From Notospermus geniculatus (Eukaryota; Nemertea; Pilidiophora; Heteronemertea; Lineidae): DNA of 64,000 nt. A model generated the notes under the pieces. It was not told the origin of the DNA and ran no database searches. It saw only the letters and a program-made list of their open reading frames with translations. Position 1 is the first letter of the stretch, and every line of letters starts with the position of its first letter. Both the position numbers and the translations under genes were made by a program. The stretch spans positions 124,244-188,243 of the forward strand of contig NMRB01001130.1 of the NCBI GenBank assembly GCA_002633025.1, in the 5' to 3' direction. This document shows positions 11,546 through 22,125 of the stretch, one piece after another.

Positions 11546-11970
11546 ATATTTTCGTCTTCACAAAGCTGTTTAATTTCTTATTTCGCGAAATATCTCCTTA
11601 TTTTTCCCGCAAAATATTGACTAGTGCAAGGGTTGCCTGCTGCGCATCAATGTAGTTCATTAAGTTGGTATTGCGATTGAATGTAAGCAGGTATCAATGG
11701 ATATCTGTATCTCCACACACCAGCGTCCCACAACATTGGTCTGACAAAAGGCGGCAAATGTGTAATGCAGCCGTCAGCGAGATGTCTGGAGCACCCCCAA
11801 CCCCCCTTCAGGCATTCGGCACTTATTCCACACTTGAAGGGAAAAAGCTCGCCCAGAACTCGACACCGGTTCACCCAGAACCAACAGCACTGTCGCCAGG
11901 AATTCGACACTGCTTATTTCTTCGAGCTCGCCGTTCTTTCACCAGCAGTTTAGTGAGAACGACAGGAATT
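11546..11970. other. No gene recognised
   Basis: Several overlapping short frames but no supported feature. Confidence 0.4.
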
Positions 11971-11972
11971 CG

Positions 11973-12193
11973 ACACACGGCCCTTTTGCCCAACTTAAGC
12001 TCGAGCTTAACTTTGATCCTATTGCACCAACCACATTTGATCCAGAAGTCGGGCTTAATCTCTTGAATAACAATGCTGAAGGTTTTGATCAACTCCCGCT
12101 TAAGCTCTTGGCATGCTTGAATAACAGCTTAAGTTATGGATCAGATAAGCTGCAGCTTAAACCCAAGTTCGGATGAGTTGGTGCATACGGGCC
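11973..12193. mobile_element. Degenerate MITE
   Basis: It is bounded by ACGGCCCTTTTGCCCAACTT and, inverted, by GTTGGTGCATACGGGCC. The interior repeats short AGCTTAAG words. The right terminus matches the GGTGCATACGGCCC end of the element at 61905-62053. Confidence 0.55.
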
Positions 12194-12476
12194 ATAGTGT
12201 GGATAGTTCCTATGACCGAGGATACAGTAGACCTACATGTAAAACAGTAAAACAAAAAAAAACTTATAAAGTAAAAATGTTTTATATTAAAATATAACGA
12301 CTATATACATGTACGGTGGCCTGACGGTAGGCCACCAAAGACCGTTGCTGGTCCCCAATGCGCTGATTTCCTGCTCTTCTGCCACGGTGGGCCACCGATC
12401 GTTGATATCTGGGTTGTCACTCTACATGCTCTACAGGCACTACTCTCCTCGAAACGAGGTTAGGAAATCGCACATG

Positions 12477-12606
12477 GGATTCCGCTGCGGTTTGCGGCGC
12501 CGGAGCAGTTTTCACAGGGTTTTGGACAATCCATCGATGGTTTAATACATGGCGTGTTAATTATCCTGTGAAAACCACTCCGGCGCCGCAAACCGCAGCG
12601 GAATCC
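12477..12606. repeat. GC-rich hairpin with 42-bp arms
   Basis: GGATTCCGCTGCGGTTTGCG and the sequence after it (to 12518) is mirrored at 12565-12606 across a 46-nt loop. The arms differ at a single base. Confidence 0.9.
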
Positions 12607-12615
12607 TTTGTAAAG

Positions 12616-12879
12616 TGCTTTTCAGGATGTCCAGTCATATTTGCACTCATTTTACCTTGCAATGGAACCTAACCACAAACCAGAAATTGCCCAGTTACGT
12701 GTGCATGCCGATAAACGGTTGACCGACTTCTAATAGGAACTTGTTCAGGTGTAGGGGCCTATACTCTGATTCAAGATAATCCTGCAATCATGAACATGTA
12801 ACTGGGCAATTTGTGGTTTGTGGTTAGGTTCCATTGCAAGACAAAATGAGTGCAAATATGACTGGACATTCTGAAAAGC
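12616..12879. repeat. Hairpin with ~91-bp arms
   Basis: Left arm 12616-12708 begins GCTTTTCAGGATGTCCAGTC, and the right arm 12789-12879 is its inverted copy. It directly follows the GC-rich hairpin, giving two adjacent foldbacks. Confidence 0.9.
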
Positions 12880-12982
12880 ATCAGTGGACACGATTGTGTG
12901 GCGAACATGGCGAAGGAGGTCACAAGGCAATGATGACATCACAGGCCCCATTCAGAAAGCGTTATAAGGTTAAAGCTATTAA

Positions 12983-14115
12983 CCCTTTGGGGCCGGGATA
13001 AAGTTGAAAAATGTACATTCGTAACATGAACTTCAGATGTCTCTACAAAAATGCGCCTAGCTCCAACAATTTTCAACCAAAACTGCTGACAAGGCAGTCA
13101 TCCTGGAGGCAACTAAATGGGCCACGACCTCATGCAGGTCTGCTTATTCTAAAATGTCGGTGAGAGAAACAGGTCAGAGCCGACAATACAAGTTGTGATT
13201 CTGCCCACGTTTTCGTCAGGTTGTCAATCTTTAAACGTCCATATCTCGATAACCGTTGCTCCTACGCTGCTGAAAAGGGTATTCGAAAACCCTGGACTGA
13301 GAAAACCTCATCCAGGGCACCCTGGTGTTTGGGCTCCTCGCCAACTCTGACCCACAAACCCCAGGGGGAATCCGAACCGTTTGGTGTCTGAGCGAGCTCT
13401 TATATTTATTGTGCTTCCCCCTATAGCCGTAGAAACCAGGCCCGGTTGCACAAAAGCATACTAGGCGTAGTATCATTCTATCTCCTAGTTGGTTTCTAAC
13501 TTTGTATGCGTTTGTATACAAAGTTAGAAGCCAACTAGGAGATAGAATGATAAAATCTCAAAGAATGTCATTCCAGGCGTTTGGTAAGGACTGGGTTGGT
13601 TGAAATTGGATTTGTCACTTTCAAGGATACATGTAACATACCCGAGACGGTAACATGATGCAAAGGGACCTGGATTCATTTTAGTAGGCCTACCCGCGGT
13701 TTTCATCACATGACACTAACATATTTTGTTCGGACATACAGAATCCAGGTGGCGGAGACCAGTGAGTCAGACTCCAATCCAGTCCAATCCAATCCAGTGT
13801 TTCTCAGTCCAGGTTTTTCGTATACCCTTCTGAAAATTGGTCAGAATGCTACTTTTTTCTACTCTTTCTTTTGGCGCTAGTTGCGTTGTCGTAGCTGCTT
13901 CACTTTGGAGCCTGTCAATCTAGGCCTCGCAATTTTACCGAGGTTTCTTCAAACAGAGCAAAATCGCAAATTCAGGGCGGGGGTAGTCTCGCATTAAAAA
14001 ATATGCAAAGAGATCATCAATCGGTCCACTGGTTACGATTCTATGTCAGTTTGAATGCACAAGGGTGTGTGGTACAGGCCAAAGCCGCATATATTCGTCA
14101 TCCGGCCCCAAGGGG
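12983..14115. mobile_element. piggyBac-like non-autonomous element flanked by TTAA
   Basis: TTAA occurs at 12979-12982 and 14116-14119, directly outside the ends CCCTTTGGGGCCGG and CCGGCCCCAAGGGG. TTAA targets with a CCC start are typical of the piggyBac superfamily. No transposase frame is visible. A 36-bp hairpin (13472-13551) lies inside. Confidence 0.75.
13472..13551. repeat. Perfect-looking 36-bp hairpin nested in the TTAA element
   Basis: ATCATTCTATCTCCTAGTTG through TTTGTAT is mirrored after an 8-nt loop, with one mismatch. It is probably a MITE inserted into, or the core of, the surrounding element. Confidence 0.85.
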
Positions 14116-14119
14116 TTAA

Positions 14120-14698
14120 AGATAATCACGGATATTTTCGCGGGCCACGAAAATCATTGTTTATTTACATTTTGTTTGTTTATGTCGAGTTTTCTTTGTC
14201 TTGTGAGTAATTTGTTGGTGGTATGCCCCTCTAGAAATTCTATTGATACTGAAAGTATTCAATTTGGTGGGTTGGCATGTCCCAAAATTCCAAAATAACA
14301 TAAAGTAAACACACATGTTTACAAACATAAACTGTAAACAATGAAATCACGATACATTATCTTTAAGGCCGCCGTACACGATACATTATTTTCCTACGAA
14401 ATATTTCATACGATTTCTTATCCAATTTTTTTGGAAGAAAATATTTCGCATCCCGCCGTTGATGATCCCATTTATTTCCTAGGAAGTATTACGTTGCAGC
14501 GTAAAGGTGATTGTGTGTGACGAAAATTATGAGCCCGTGACGAGGTCATATTTTTTGTACGATTGACCTCTCACATGCGGACAAAGGGGCACAATGCGTC
14601 AATTGTACAATAATATGCTACCACGTATACGATAGGAATTGTTTCATATACCATTTTGTTGTACAAGAAAAATAGGACCGAACCTATTTGTGGATTTT
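14120..14698. other. No gene recognised
   Basis: AT-rich sequence; a faint duplication of TACGATA words, but no supported gene. Confidence 0.4.
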
Positions 14699-15215
14699 TA
14701 GCTCACCTCTGTGAGGTGAGCTTCTCTCATGGTGTGTCGTCCGTCGTCGTCTGTCGTCCGTCGTCGTTAGCATTGGTGGCACGTTTCTAAACCGCTAGGC
14801 ATAGAAGCTTGAAACTTGGTGTACAGGTACCCAATGGTAAAAACTATCTCTGGACAGAAACTTAGCGATGCCAGATTTACACTCTCGCCTGTAGGGGGCG
14901 CTTTGTGAAAACCTTCTTTTGCCCGTATCTCCTGAATGCTCATAGCTAGAACCATGAACTTTTTATGTGGGTTCCTCTGATGAGGCAACATCACATAAAT
15001 CACAGGTTTTTGATTTGACCCACTTTTCAAGGTCACGTAGGTCAAAGTTCAAAATTCCAGTGTTTGATGTATATGGATACGTAAACCTAGATAAAAGACG
15101 ATCACTGATTGGGCTACACGACTGTTTGAAGAGGATTTTATTCTCAATTTTAATGAGCTGCGAGGTCCCATGCGCTGCTGACACCAAGCGCTAACAACTG
15201 GAAATAACCATTCCG
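14699..15215. repeat. Dispersed repeat beginning with the GCTCACCT...AGGTGAGC hairpin
   Basis: GCTCACCTCTGTGAGGTGAGC forms a small hairpin followed by cgtccgtcgtcgt runs and the words CTTGAAACTTGGTGTACAGG. This arrangement is familiar from dispersed repeats in many marine invertebrate genomes. No protein is claimed from the short overlapping frames. Confidence 0.6.
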
Positions 15216-15319
15216 TCAAACGCTAGACCCTTCCTCTTTAGAATGAACTGACAATAGGCTGTAATCCATGTGTACGCCCATATCAAAATTTCATGCCATT
15301 TTTTGGACAGTAGAGGACT

Positions 15320-15505
15320 CTCTTAAAGGGACTCTAGAGGGAACCGGCTATTAGGCTACTATGAGTACCATTTAGCTTCAACCAGCTGGCGCCACTGGTC
15401 AAGCACGTCCAGGGCAGAATCGCAGGAAATTCTATAAATAGCTCTGGGGAACCCATGATGATGTCACGTCAGCCATGGAATTCCGAGCGTTAAAAATAGA
15501 TACAC
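15320..15505 (+). repeat. Interspersed repeat, inverted partner of 20365-20600
   Basis: Shared words include AAAGGGACTCTAGAGGGAAC, GCAGAATCGC, AAATTCTATAAATAGC and GTCAGCCATGG, followed by AGCGTTAAAAATAGA. The other copy is on the opposite strand about 5 kb away, beyond the BEL/Pao element. Confidence 0.75.
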
Positions 15506-15710
15506 CTCATGGAAAAGCTCCACGGTCTGGCGGAACAAACTACTATTATGCAATTAGATTTAGAATAATTATCCTATTACATGTACCTCAGAATACTCAG
15601 AGGTTTATTGTACACAGTGGTTTGCATAGTTGGGGCATTATGTTGGGGTCGGACTTGAGCCAAAGGAAAGCTGAAGTTGACTTTTCTCAATGAGCATAAA
15701 CGTTAGACTT

Positions 15711-15740
15711 TCCCTATGCTCGAAGCACTTCGAGCATAGG
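15711..15740. repeat. Short perfect hairpin CCCTATGCTCGAAGCA...
   Basis: CCCTATGCTCGAAG is followed at once by its complement. The preceding word ACGTTAGACTTTCCCTATG recurs inverted at 19633-19651 and directly at 37744-37762. Confidence 0.75.
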
Positions 15741-15845
15741 GTGTTCTGTATTGTCTTAACTGTCACAACCTGTCTTCGGGGTTTTTCGTGTTCATGGTGG
15801 CGCCACCTGGGTACGGTGTTAAAACTAAACTACAGAGCAAAAACN

Positions 15846-16853
15846 CCAAAGACATTGATCAGGAAATGGGACAGCGAGCAGTTGCAAAAGGAGAAAACTG
15901 CTGGGAAACCATCTCTTCCCCTACCTTTCGATGATTTTCTTGAGAAGATCCATGCAGCATTGCAAGTCACTAGAAGGACTGAGACAGACCCAAAACAGAA
16001 GAAGGGTGATGAGAAGACAGATGAGAAGAAAGATACTCACATGCCGAAGGATAAACATTCTTCAAGGTATAAACCTAGCGGTCATGCACTGAACGTCATG
16101 AAGAAAAGGGTGTCAAAGCCAAAAGATACATATACTAGCAGTAGCTGTATATTTTGTCAGAACAAGGATCATGCTTCCTACCAGTGTACCACTGCCAAGG
16201 AGATGACTCCACGGGATAGAACTGAGAGGGCAAAGCAATCAAAGGCTTGTTTTAACTGTCTGAGGACTGGTCACTTAGTGTCAGATTGTAAATCGCGGTC
16301 GTGTCAACAGTGTGGACGCAAGCACCACACTCTTCTTCACTGGACCAGGGACAGTCCCACTGATACGCAGAATGCGACTGAGGAAGTAGAAGGTAGTAGT
16401 CCCCAAGATACCGAGAAAGTGAAGTCATCTGCGGGATTGGTGAGGTCACAAGGCCCCAGGGATATTCTGATGATGACTGCTGTAGCCAAGATAGAGTCAA
16501 AAGCAGCAATATCAACTGCAAGAGTTTTATTTGATCCGGGAAGCGGAGTCTCATTTATTAGCAAGCAGATGGCGAGAAAGATGGAACTTAGAGGAAACAA
16601 GGTAGAGGCTGAATTTTCATTAGCAGGAGGCAACACTATGAAGCTGAATACAGAGAGAGTTACATTCCAGCTATCCAGTGCCATCCCTCATTGGAAGGGA
16701 GAGACGTTCGAGATACAAGCATACATAGTTGACAAGCCAAGCATTGGTGTCAGTGGCGTGAAAGCGGACCTGTCAAAACTGCAGCATTTGAGAGGCTTAC
16801 AGCTAGCAGACACATACCCTAGAGATTCGGAGGAGATAGATGTTGGCTGATAT
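15846..16853 (+). pseudogene. BEL/Pao retroelement: Gag/nucleocapsid and protease part
   Basis: The frame encodes a lysine-rich Gag region with two metal-binding segments: CIFCQNKDHASYQC, then a CCHC knuckle CFNCLRTGHLVSDC with a following CQQCGRKHH. After these comes an aspartic protease region, VLFDPGSGVSFISKQM. Retroviral-type proteases carry Asp-Ser/Thr-Gly at this site. Here the middle residue is proline, so the copy is probably inactive or carries an error. The frame breaks at 16853, where a MITE begins. An N at 15845 marks the left edge of recognisable element sequence. No LTR was identified. Confidence 0.85.
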
Positions 16854-16942
16854 TCATAAAAACTAGCAAGTGCTTAGAAGCATCTGCTTGCTAGCATCTG
16901 CTATCTCACCAAGAATTTAGCAGAAGCATGTGCTTAGGTATC
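16854..16942. mobile_element. Left part of a MITE inside the BEL/Pao element
   Basis: It begins GGCTGATATTCATAAAA. The matching right end, TTTTATGAATATCAGCC, is at 17988-18008, so the MITE is split by the RT repeat at 16943-17918. GTT occurs outside both termini, consistent with a 3-bp target duplication. Confidence 0.75.
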
Positions 16943-17918
16943 TGTGAAAGAGGAGAGTGAAGCCGCAGCGAAGCATTGGGAATTAGAGCATTTAGGGATT
17001 TTGCCTGGAGAGAAAAGAATTGGGTCAATAATAGCTCAAGCTGAGTCAGAAGCTATTCGCCAACATGAGGAGAAAACTCACTTCAAGGAAGGAAGATATG
17101 AGACGGGTTTGCTGAGGCGCCCAGAGTGGAAGGACATTAAGTTGCAGTCCAACAAAGCCAATGCGGTAAAGCGATTAGAGGGCTTGGAACGTCGGTTGCA
17201 AAGAGACCCGGATCTTGCCAAGCTATATCAAGAGCAGATTGACGACTTGATAGAGAAGGGCCGCGCAATTAAAGTGAATGAGGATCAAGAGAAAAACGAC
17301 CATACTGTCTGGTACTTGCCGCATCATCCTGTGCTGAGGATGGATAAGACAACTACTAAAGTTCGTGTAGTTTTCGATGGATCTGCAAAGGGACCCGAAG
17401 GCGTTTCACTGAACGACTGTTTACTCAGTGGACCAGCTTTACAACCTGATTCGTTAGCTGTCTTACTGCGTTTTCGACGGCACAAAGTAGCTTTAGTGGC
17501 GGATATCGAGAAGATGTTTCTTCAGATCAAGATGAACGAGGAGGACCAAGATTCTCAACGATTTCTATGGAGAGACTTGAGAACTGACGAGGAACCGGAA
17601 ATCTACCGTCTGACTACAGTCACATTTGGGTTAACTTCCTCACCTTATTCTAGCATACAAACTGTGCTGAATCACGCTAAGAGCCAGGAGGAAAAGTTTC
17701 CAAAGGCAGCAGAAGAGATACAAGAGAATATATTCGTAGATGATGTACTGAGCGGAGCTGAGACCGTGTCGGAGGCAGCTGACTTAGGATCTGATATGAA
17801 AGCTATCATGAAATCTGGAGGATTCCCGTTGAGGAAATTCGTCTCCAATAAGCCAGCAGCTTTAGCAAAGTTAGACCAACAGGATCTAGCCACAACCAAT
17901 TCAGTTATGGTAGCAGGC
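16943..17918 (+). pseudogene. BEL/Pao RT segment, extra copy 1 (truncated)
   Basis: This 975-bp segment matches 18177-19157 with only about six substitutions, all in its first half. It carries the same RT landmarks as the second copy (VRVVFDGSAKG, LVADIEKMFLQI, NIFVDDVLSG). It has no element sequence on its own left side and stops at a single N (17919). It sits inside the two halves of a MITE, which is hard to explain by simple transposition. A scaffolding or haplotype-merging artefact is likely, and a genuine duplication is possible. Confidence 0.85.
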
Positions 17919-18008
17919 NGCATTAGCTCAGGTTTTATGAATATCAGGCCTAGTATATGCTTAAAAATCTAAGTAAAAGCACATGCTTAACTTTTATGAA
18001 TATCAGCC
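17919..18008. mobile_element. Right part of the split MITE
   Basis: It follows the N at 17919 and ends TTTTATGAATATCAGCC followed by GTT. Interior words AAGCACATGCTT match the left part. Confidence 0.7.
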
Positions 18009-18011
18009 GTT

Positions 18012-19578
18012 ATGTTGGGATTGGTAGACTCGACTAACATCCTACTAGCTCAGCGGAAAACAGGACCCCCTGGATTGCCAGTTGCTACAAAGAGTCATTT
18101 TGGATGGGTCATGTCAGGAGTCTGTCCACCAGAATCTAACGGATTGGAGAAAACGACCATGGTCAATACATGCACGGTATCTGTGAAAGAGGAGAGTGAA
18201 GCCGCAGCGAAGCATTGGGAATTAGAGCATTTAGGAATTTTGCCTGGAGAGAAAAGAATTGGGTCAACAATAGCTCAAGCTGAGTCAGAAGCTATTCGCC
18301 AACATGAGGAGAAAACTCACTTCAAGGAAGGAAGATACGAGACGGGTTTGCTGAGGCGCCCAGAGTGGAAGGGCATTAAGTTGCAGTCCAACAAAGCCAA
18401 TGCGGTAAAGCGATTTGAGGGCTTGGAACGTCGGTTGCAAAGAGACCCGGATCTTGCCAAGCTATATCAAGAGCAGATTGACGACTTGATAGAGAAGGGC
18501 CGCGCAATTAAAGTGAATGAGGATCAAGAGAAAAACGACCATACTGTCTGGTACTTGCCGCATCATCCTGTGCTGAGGATGGATAAGACAACCACTAAAG
18601 TTCGTGTAGTTTTCGATGGATCTGCAAAGGGACCCGAAGGCGTTTCACTGAACGACTGTTTACTCAGTGGACCAGCTTTACAACCTGATTCGTTAGCTGT
18701 CTTACTGCGTTTTCGACGGCACAAAGTAGCTTTAGTGGCGGATATCGAGAAGATGTTTCTTCAGATCAAGATGAACGAGGAGGACCAAGATTCTCAACGA
18801 TTTCTATGGAGAGACTTGAGAACTGACGAGGAACCGGAAATCTACCGTCTGACTACAGTCACATTTGGGTTAACTTCCTCACCTTATTCTAGCATACAAA
18901 CTGTGCTGAATCACGCTAAGAGCCAGGAGGAAAAGTTTCCAAAGGCAGCAGAAGAGATACAAGAGAATATATTCGTAGATGATGTACTGAGCGGAGCTGA
19001 GACCGTGTCGGAGGCAGCTGACTTAGGATCTGATATGAAAGCTATCATGAAATCTGGAGGATTCCCGTTGAGGAAATTCGTCTCCAATAAGCCAGCAGCT
19101 TTAGCAAAGTTAGACCAACAGGATCTAGCCACAACCAATTCAGTTATGGTAGCAGGCGAGGAATTCGCAACCAAGACGCTTGGAGTGAAGTACCATCCCA
19201 AAGATGACACCTTGCAATTTTCATTCTATGAGAAACTTGACGATGTAGCCTGTGAAACACGTCGTAGTGTTCTGAAGCAACTTCACAGAATCTATGATCC
19301 GATGGGATTACTTTCGCCTTTTACTCTTGTAGCCAAGCAGATTTTTCAGCGCTCATGGATGGTTCGTGGAGACTGGGATGATGCATTGCCCCAGGATTTA
19401 GAGGAGAGCTGGCTCAAGTGGAAGGAAGAGGTACAAGGATTGGATGAGATCAAAATCAAGAGATGTGTTGTGCCAGAGAACTTCAAATCTCCCACTTACA
19501 CTTTGCATGGATTCGGAGACGCATCCGAGGCATCATATGGAGCNTTCATCTGGGTTTGTGAATACAGTCCTCTGGGGT
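18012..19578 (+). pseudogene. BEL/Pao retroelement: protease-RT linker, RT and A17/RNase H-like part
   Basis: Reading order is: GLVDSTNILLAQRKTG with a SHFGWVMSG segment typical of the region upstream of BEL/Pao RT; then RT with VRVVFDGSAKG, LVADIEKMFLQI, FGLTSSPYSSI and the catalytic NIFVDDVLSG (Asp-Asp); then a region with YDPMGLLSPFTLVAKQIFQ of the Pao A17-type segment; and finally LHGFGDASEASYG, the start of the RNase H-like fold. There is no integrase and no 3' LTR. The frame passes an N at 19544 and stops soon after. The element would copy itself through reverse transcription of an RNA template, but this copy lacks essential parts. Confidence 0.9.
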
Positions 19579-19631
19579 AGACGAGTTACTACTCTGTCGT
19601 CGGGTGTGTCGCGTCTGGTCGGTGAGACGTT

Positions 19632-20117
19632 ACATAGGGAAAGTCTAACGTTTATGAAACTCTGAGTGCCAAATAGATTATACAGGAATGTAGTCAGGGG
19701 TTTGAGAGAAATGGACTAAATGGAAATATAAAAATCTTGGTCAGATTTGTGCATTTGAAGATATCAGAGCGTCCGTCGAATCAGAAGCACTGCACTCTAC
19801 ACTTCATTAACCGAGTTCTCGGGGAAAACTTGATGATAAAGCTTTGTTTTTTCATGGACACTTTGTTTTCTTGAAGGGCTGAATTTGGGACATCGGTTTC
19901 GGAGGGGTGTTCATTGGCGGGAATTTGGGCAACACCATAGAACGGCATCATTTGCACCGAACCATGCCCAGTCCATGCAGACCGAACACCGTACAAAGGA
20001 TATACAACATCAGACAAGTTATGCTCAGTATACATGGTAGACATGAATACCCTCCCGGCGTTCAGACACACATAAAAACACCACAAAGGTCCAATTACAT
20101 GTACTTTGCCATTCAAC
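19632..20117 (-). repeat. ~470-bp dispersed repeat, copy A
   Basis: It matches 36910-37374 in opposite orientation, including frames that read GVAQIPANEHPSETDVPNSA in both copies. No domain is recognised, and the shared frame may simply reflect the shared DNA. The outer end carries AGTCTAACG, which links it to the CGTTAGACTTTCCCTATG word at 15701. Confidence 0.8.
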
Positions 20118-20130
20118 CATGCAGTGACCA

Positions 20131-20238
20131 GGGGCCGTATGCATAAAACATCTTAAGTGTAAGATTTCCCTTATCTTTTGTTTGGAACAATAGTTTAAGG
20201 GAAATTTTAGACTTAAGATGTTTTATGCATACGGGCCC
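20131..20238. mobile_element. Foldback MITE GGGGCCGTATGCATAAAAC, copy 1
   Basis: A 108-bp near-perfect hairpin with arms GGGGCCGTATGCATAAAACA through TTCCCTTA and a central cttttgtttggaacaatag. Other copies are at 35211-35319 and 52393-52502. Confidence 0.9.
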
Positions 20239-20364
20239 AGGTTTAATTCCTTATTATAAACATCGCTAAATCGCCAGCACTGGCACACTTCCCAATTGAT
20301 ATTATGTAATGTTAAGAGATTGGCTGTGATTGACCTTTTCTGAGCTCCTCATAACTTGTGTCTA

Positions 20365-20600
20365 TTTTTAACGCTGGGAATACCATGGCTGACGTGATCA
20401 TGTGTTCCCCAGCGCTATTTATAGAATTTCCCGCGATTCTGCCTTGTGCCTGCGCATGCGTACTTATACTTTCATATTCGCGCCATCTATCGACAAATCT
20501 ATAAACTATTATTGCGACCTGCCACCTATGATTGAGATATTGAACTGACGAATATCCGTGGTATCCGTGAGTTCCCTCTAGAGTCCCTTTAAAAAGTCGT
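20365..20600 (-). repeat. Interspersed repeat, inverted partner of 15320-15505
   Basis: It is the complementary copy of the repeat at 15.3-15.5 kb: TCTATTTTTAACGCTGGGAA at one end and GTTCCCTCTAGAGTCCCTTT at the other. Together the two copies bracket the BEL/Pao region. Confidence 0.75.
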
Positions 20601-20965
20601 TCTGTAGTGGTGTACAGGGATCTCTCACTAAGCTAAAGTCGATTGCTCCATGAAGAATCAGTTTGCCAATATTTCGAATTATCGGCACCCGTTTCGAGTA
20701 GGCCTACACAATGAGATACAATACAACGTACTCCCATTCACACAAATTATAAAGGGCGAACAATGCCAAAAGGGGAATGAATTTCTATTGAAAACAGGTT
20801 AAAGTCAGAAATTACAGTTTATTCTTGACGGGTCAAGAAAAGCTTCTGTAACTTTTTAGCGTCACTTTTTACCTAATCAAGGTTGAATCTGCGGGGAGAA
20901 TACTTGTTTGTGTAGGCCTACTTCTAATTCAGTGCTCGCGGTTTTCGGCTTCAAACCGCAAACTA

Positions 20966-21218
20966 ACCACAACCTTTGCCATGTATGGTCATCGCGCTAC
21001 ACGAGAAAGACATGCACACGAAGCACTACGTTCAAACGGTCGTGGCTAAATACAGGGATCCACCAATGGCCGGGATTCCTACAACGGATAAAAACACAAT
21101 CTGTTACGAAGAGGTCAGACGGTTTCACCTTACTGACTCTGCCACCAGGTCCGGACTAGTATTTCTGCGGAGGCTAGTAGATTCCAATACATGCCAAATG
21201 GAATTGAAGTACGGTACT
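20966..21218 (+). CDS. Unrecognised open frame, possible exon
   Basis: An open frame containing ALHEKDMHTKHYVQTVVAKY and CYEEVRRFHLTDSATRS ends near a good donor word (ATTG|GTGCGT at 21223). Its composition looks more protein-like than neighbouring frames. No domain is recognised, no acceptor was found, and a TAA lies just upstream. It may be a degraded transposon frame. Confidence 0.2.
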
Positions 21219-21224
21219 TCATTG

Positions 21225-21885
21225 GTGCGTACACATACGTTTCGTCGACCTACTTTTATCTGATATGTTCACACTTTGGGTTGCGTTTATGTACAACCCT
21301 GGTACGAAATACTGCCACCAGGGGTTGCGGTGGGACAGTGGGCGATCAGAAAGCGTCAAGCAGTTATAAGTGGATTTGACAGAAATAAAATTCAGTTTCT
21401 CCGATACCCAACAACGTTTTTGACGTCTCCTTTTCAGGAGCCTAAAGATTTGGAAAGGCGTCGATACACTTTTCACTCTGTTTTGTAAGTATAAAATTGG
21501 AGAAATCAGTGTTTTTGTGCCGACAGACCGACAACGTAACTGCTGAACTCGTTGCGTTCTCTGTAAGCGCCCCGACCGAATGCAAGTGGGTTACGTCAGC
21601 AGCCTACACACATACTGGCCACGTATTACGTAAAAAGGGGTCGATCAGGATAGGTTTATTGTAAAGCGGTTTCTACCGAGACAGTATTCACGAAATTATC
21701 TATTGTGGGAAATGTAGCTCAACGCATCGAAAATTTATTCAACCACAAAATTGATGACGTATTTGACTTAATCGATCCGCTTTAGGCTCGGGATAAGGAT
21801 AAGTAGGTGGTTCTGAACCTCACTGATAGCACACACTGCATTTATAATATTGGGCCAATCACTGGTGCCCTACGATGCTTTCATG
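21225..21885. other. No gene recognised
   Basis: Short overlapping frames only. Confidence 0.4.
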
Positions 21886-21889
21886 GACG

Positions 21890-22125
21890 TAAGTCATTCG
21901 TTCCGTCCGTTCAATTTAGCAAGTTGCCTAATCGCAAAACGGGCAAGAACGTGTAACGTTGGCCATGCCTCGAAGTTCTGGTCCAGGAGCACTCTTTCCG
22001 TCCGAGCTCGTCCATGAAGTTCGTAAAAAGACTATAAAAAGTTGCCACTACGTCCACTCCATTCGCGCACGGTTTGAGCCCGCGCGGCGACACTTTCAAG
22101 AATGTACTGAGAACTACAGTATAAC
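21890..22125. mobile_element. MITE of the GTCACACT/AGTGTGAC family, interrupted copy
   Basis: Shares with 23377-23625 the ordered words AGAACGTGTAAC, TTCTGG..AGCAC, CGTCCATGAAGTTCGTAAAAA, AAAAAGTTGCC and ACTGAGAACTAC. Its end appears displaced to 23010-23040 (GTAGTTCAGTGTGATGGGGG), with about 0.9 kb between the two parts. Confidence 0.65.

Noticed and set aside
19781-20116. 111-codon frame in repeat copy A, similar to a frame in copy B
   Set aside because: The similarity follows from the DNA repeat; there is no domain, and copy B is split between two frames.
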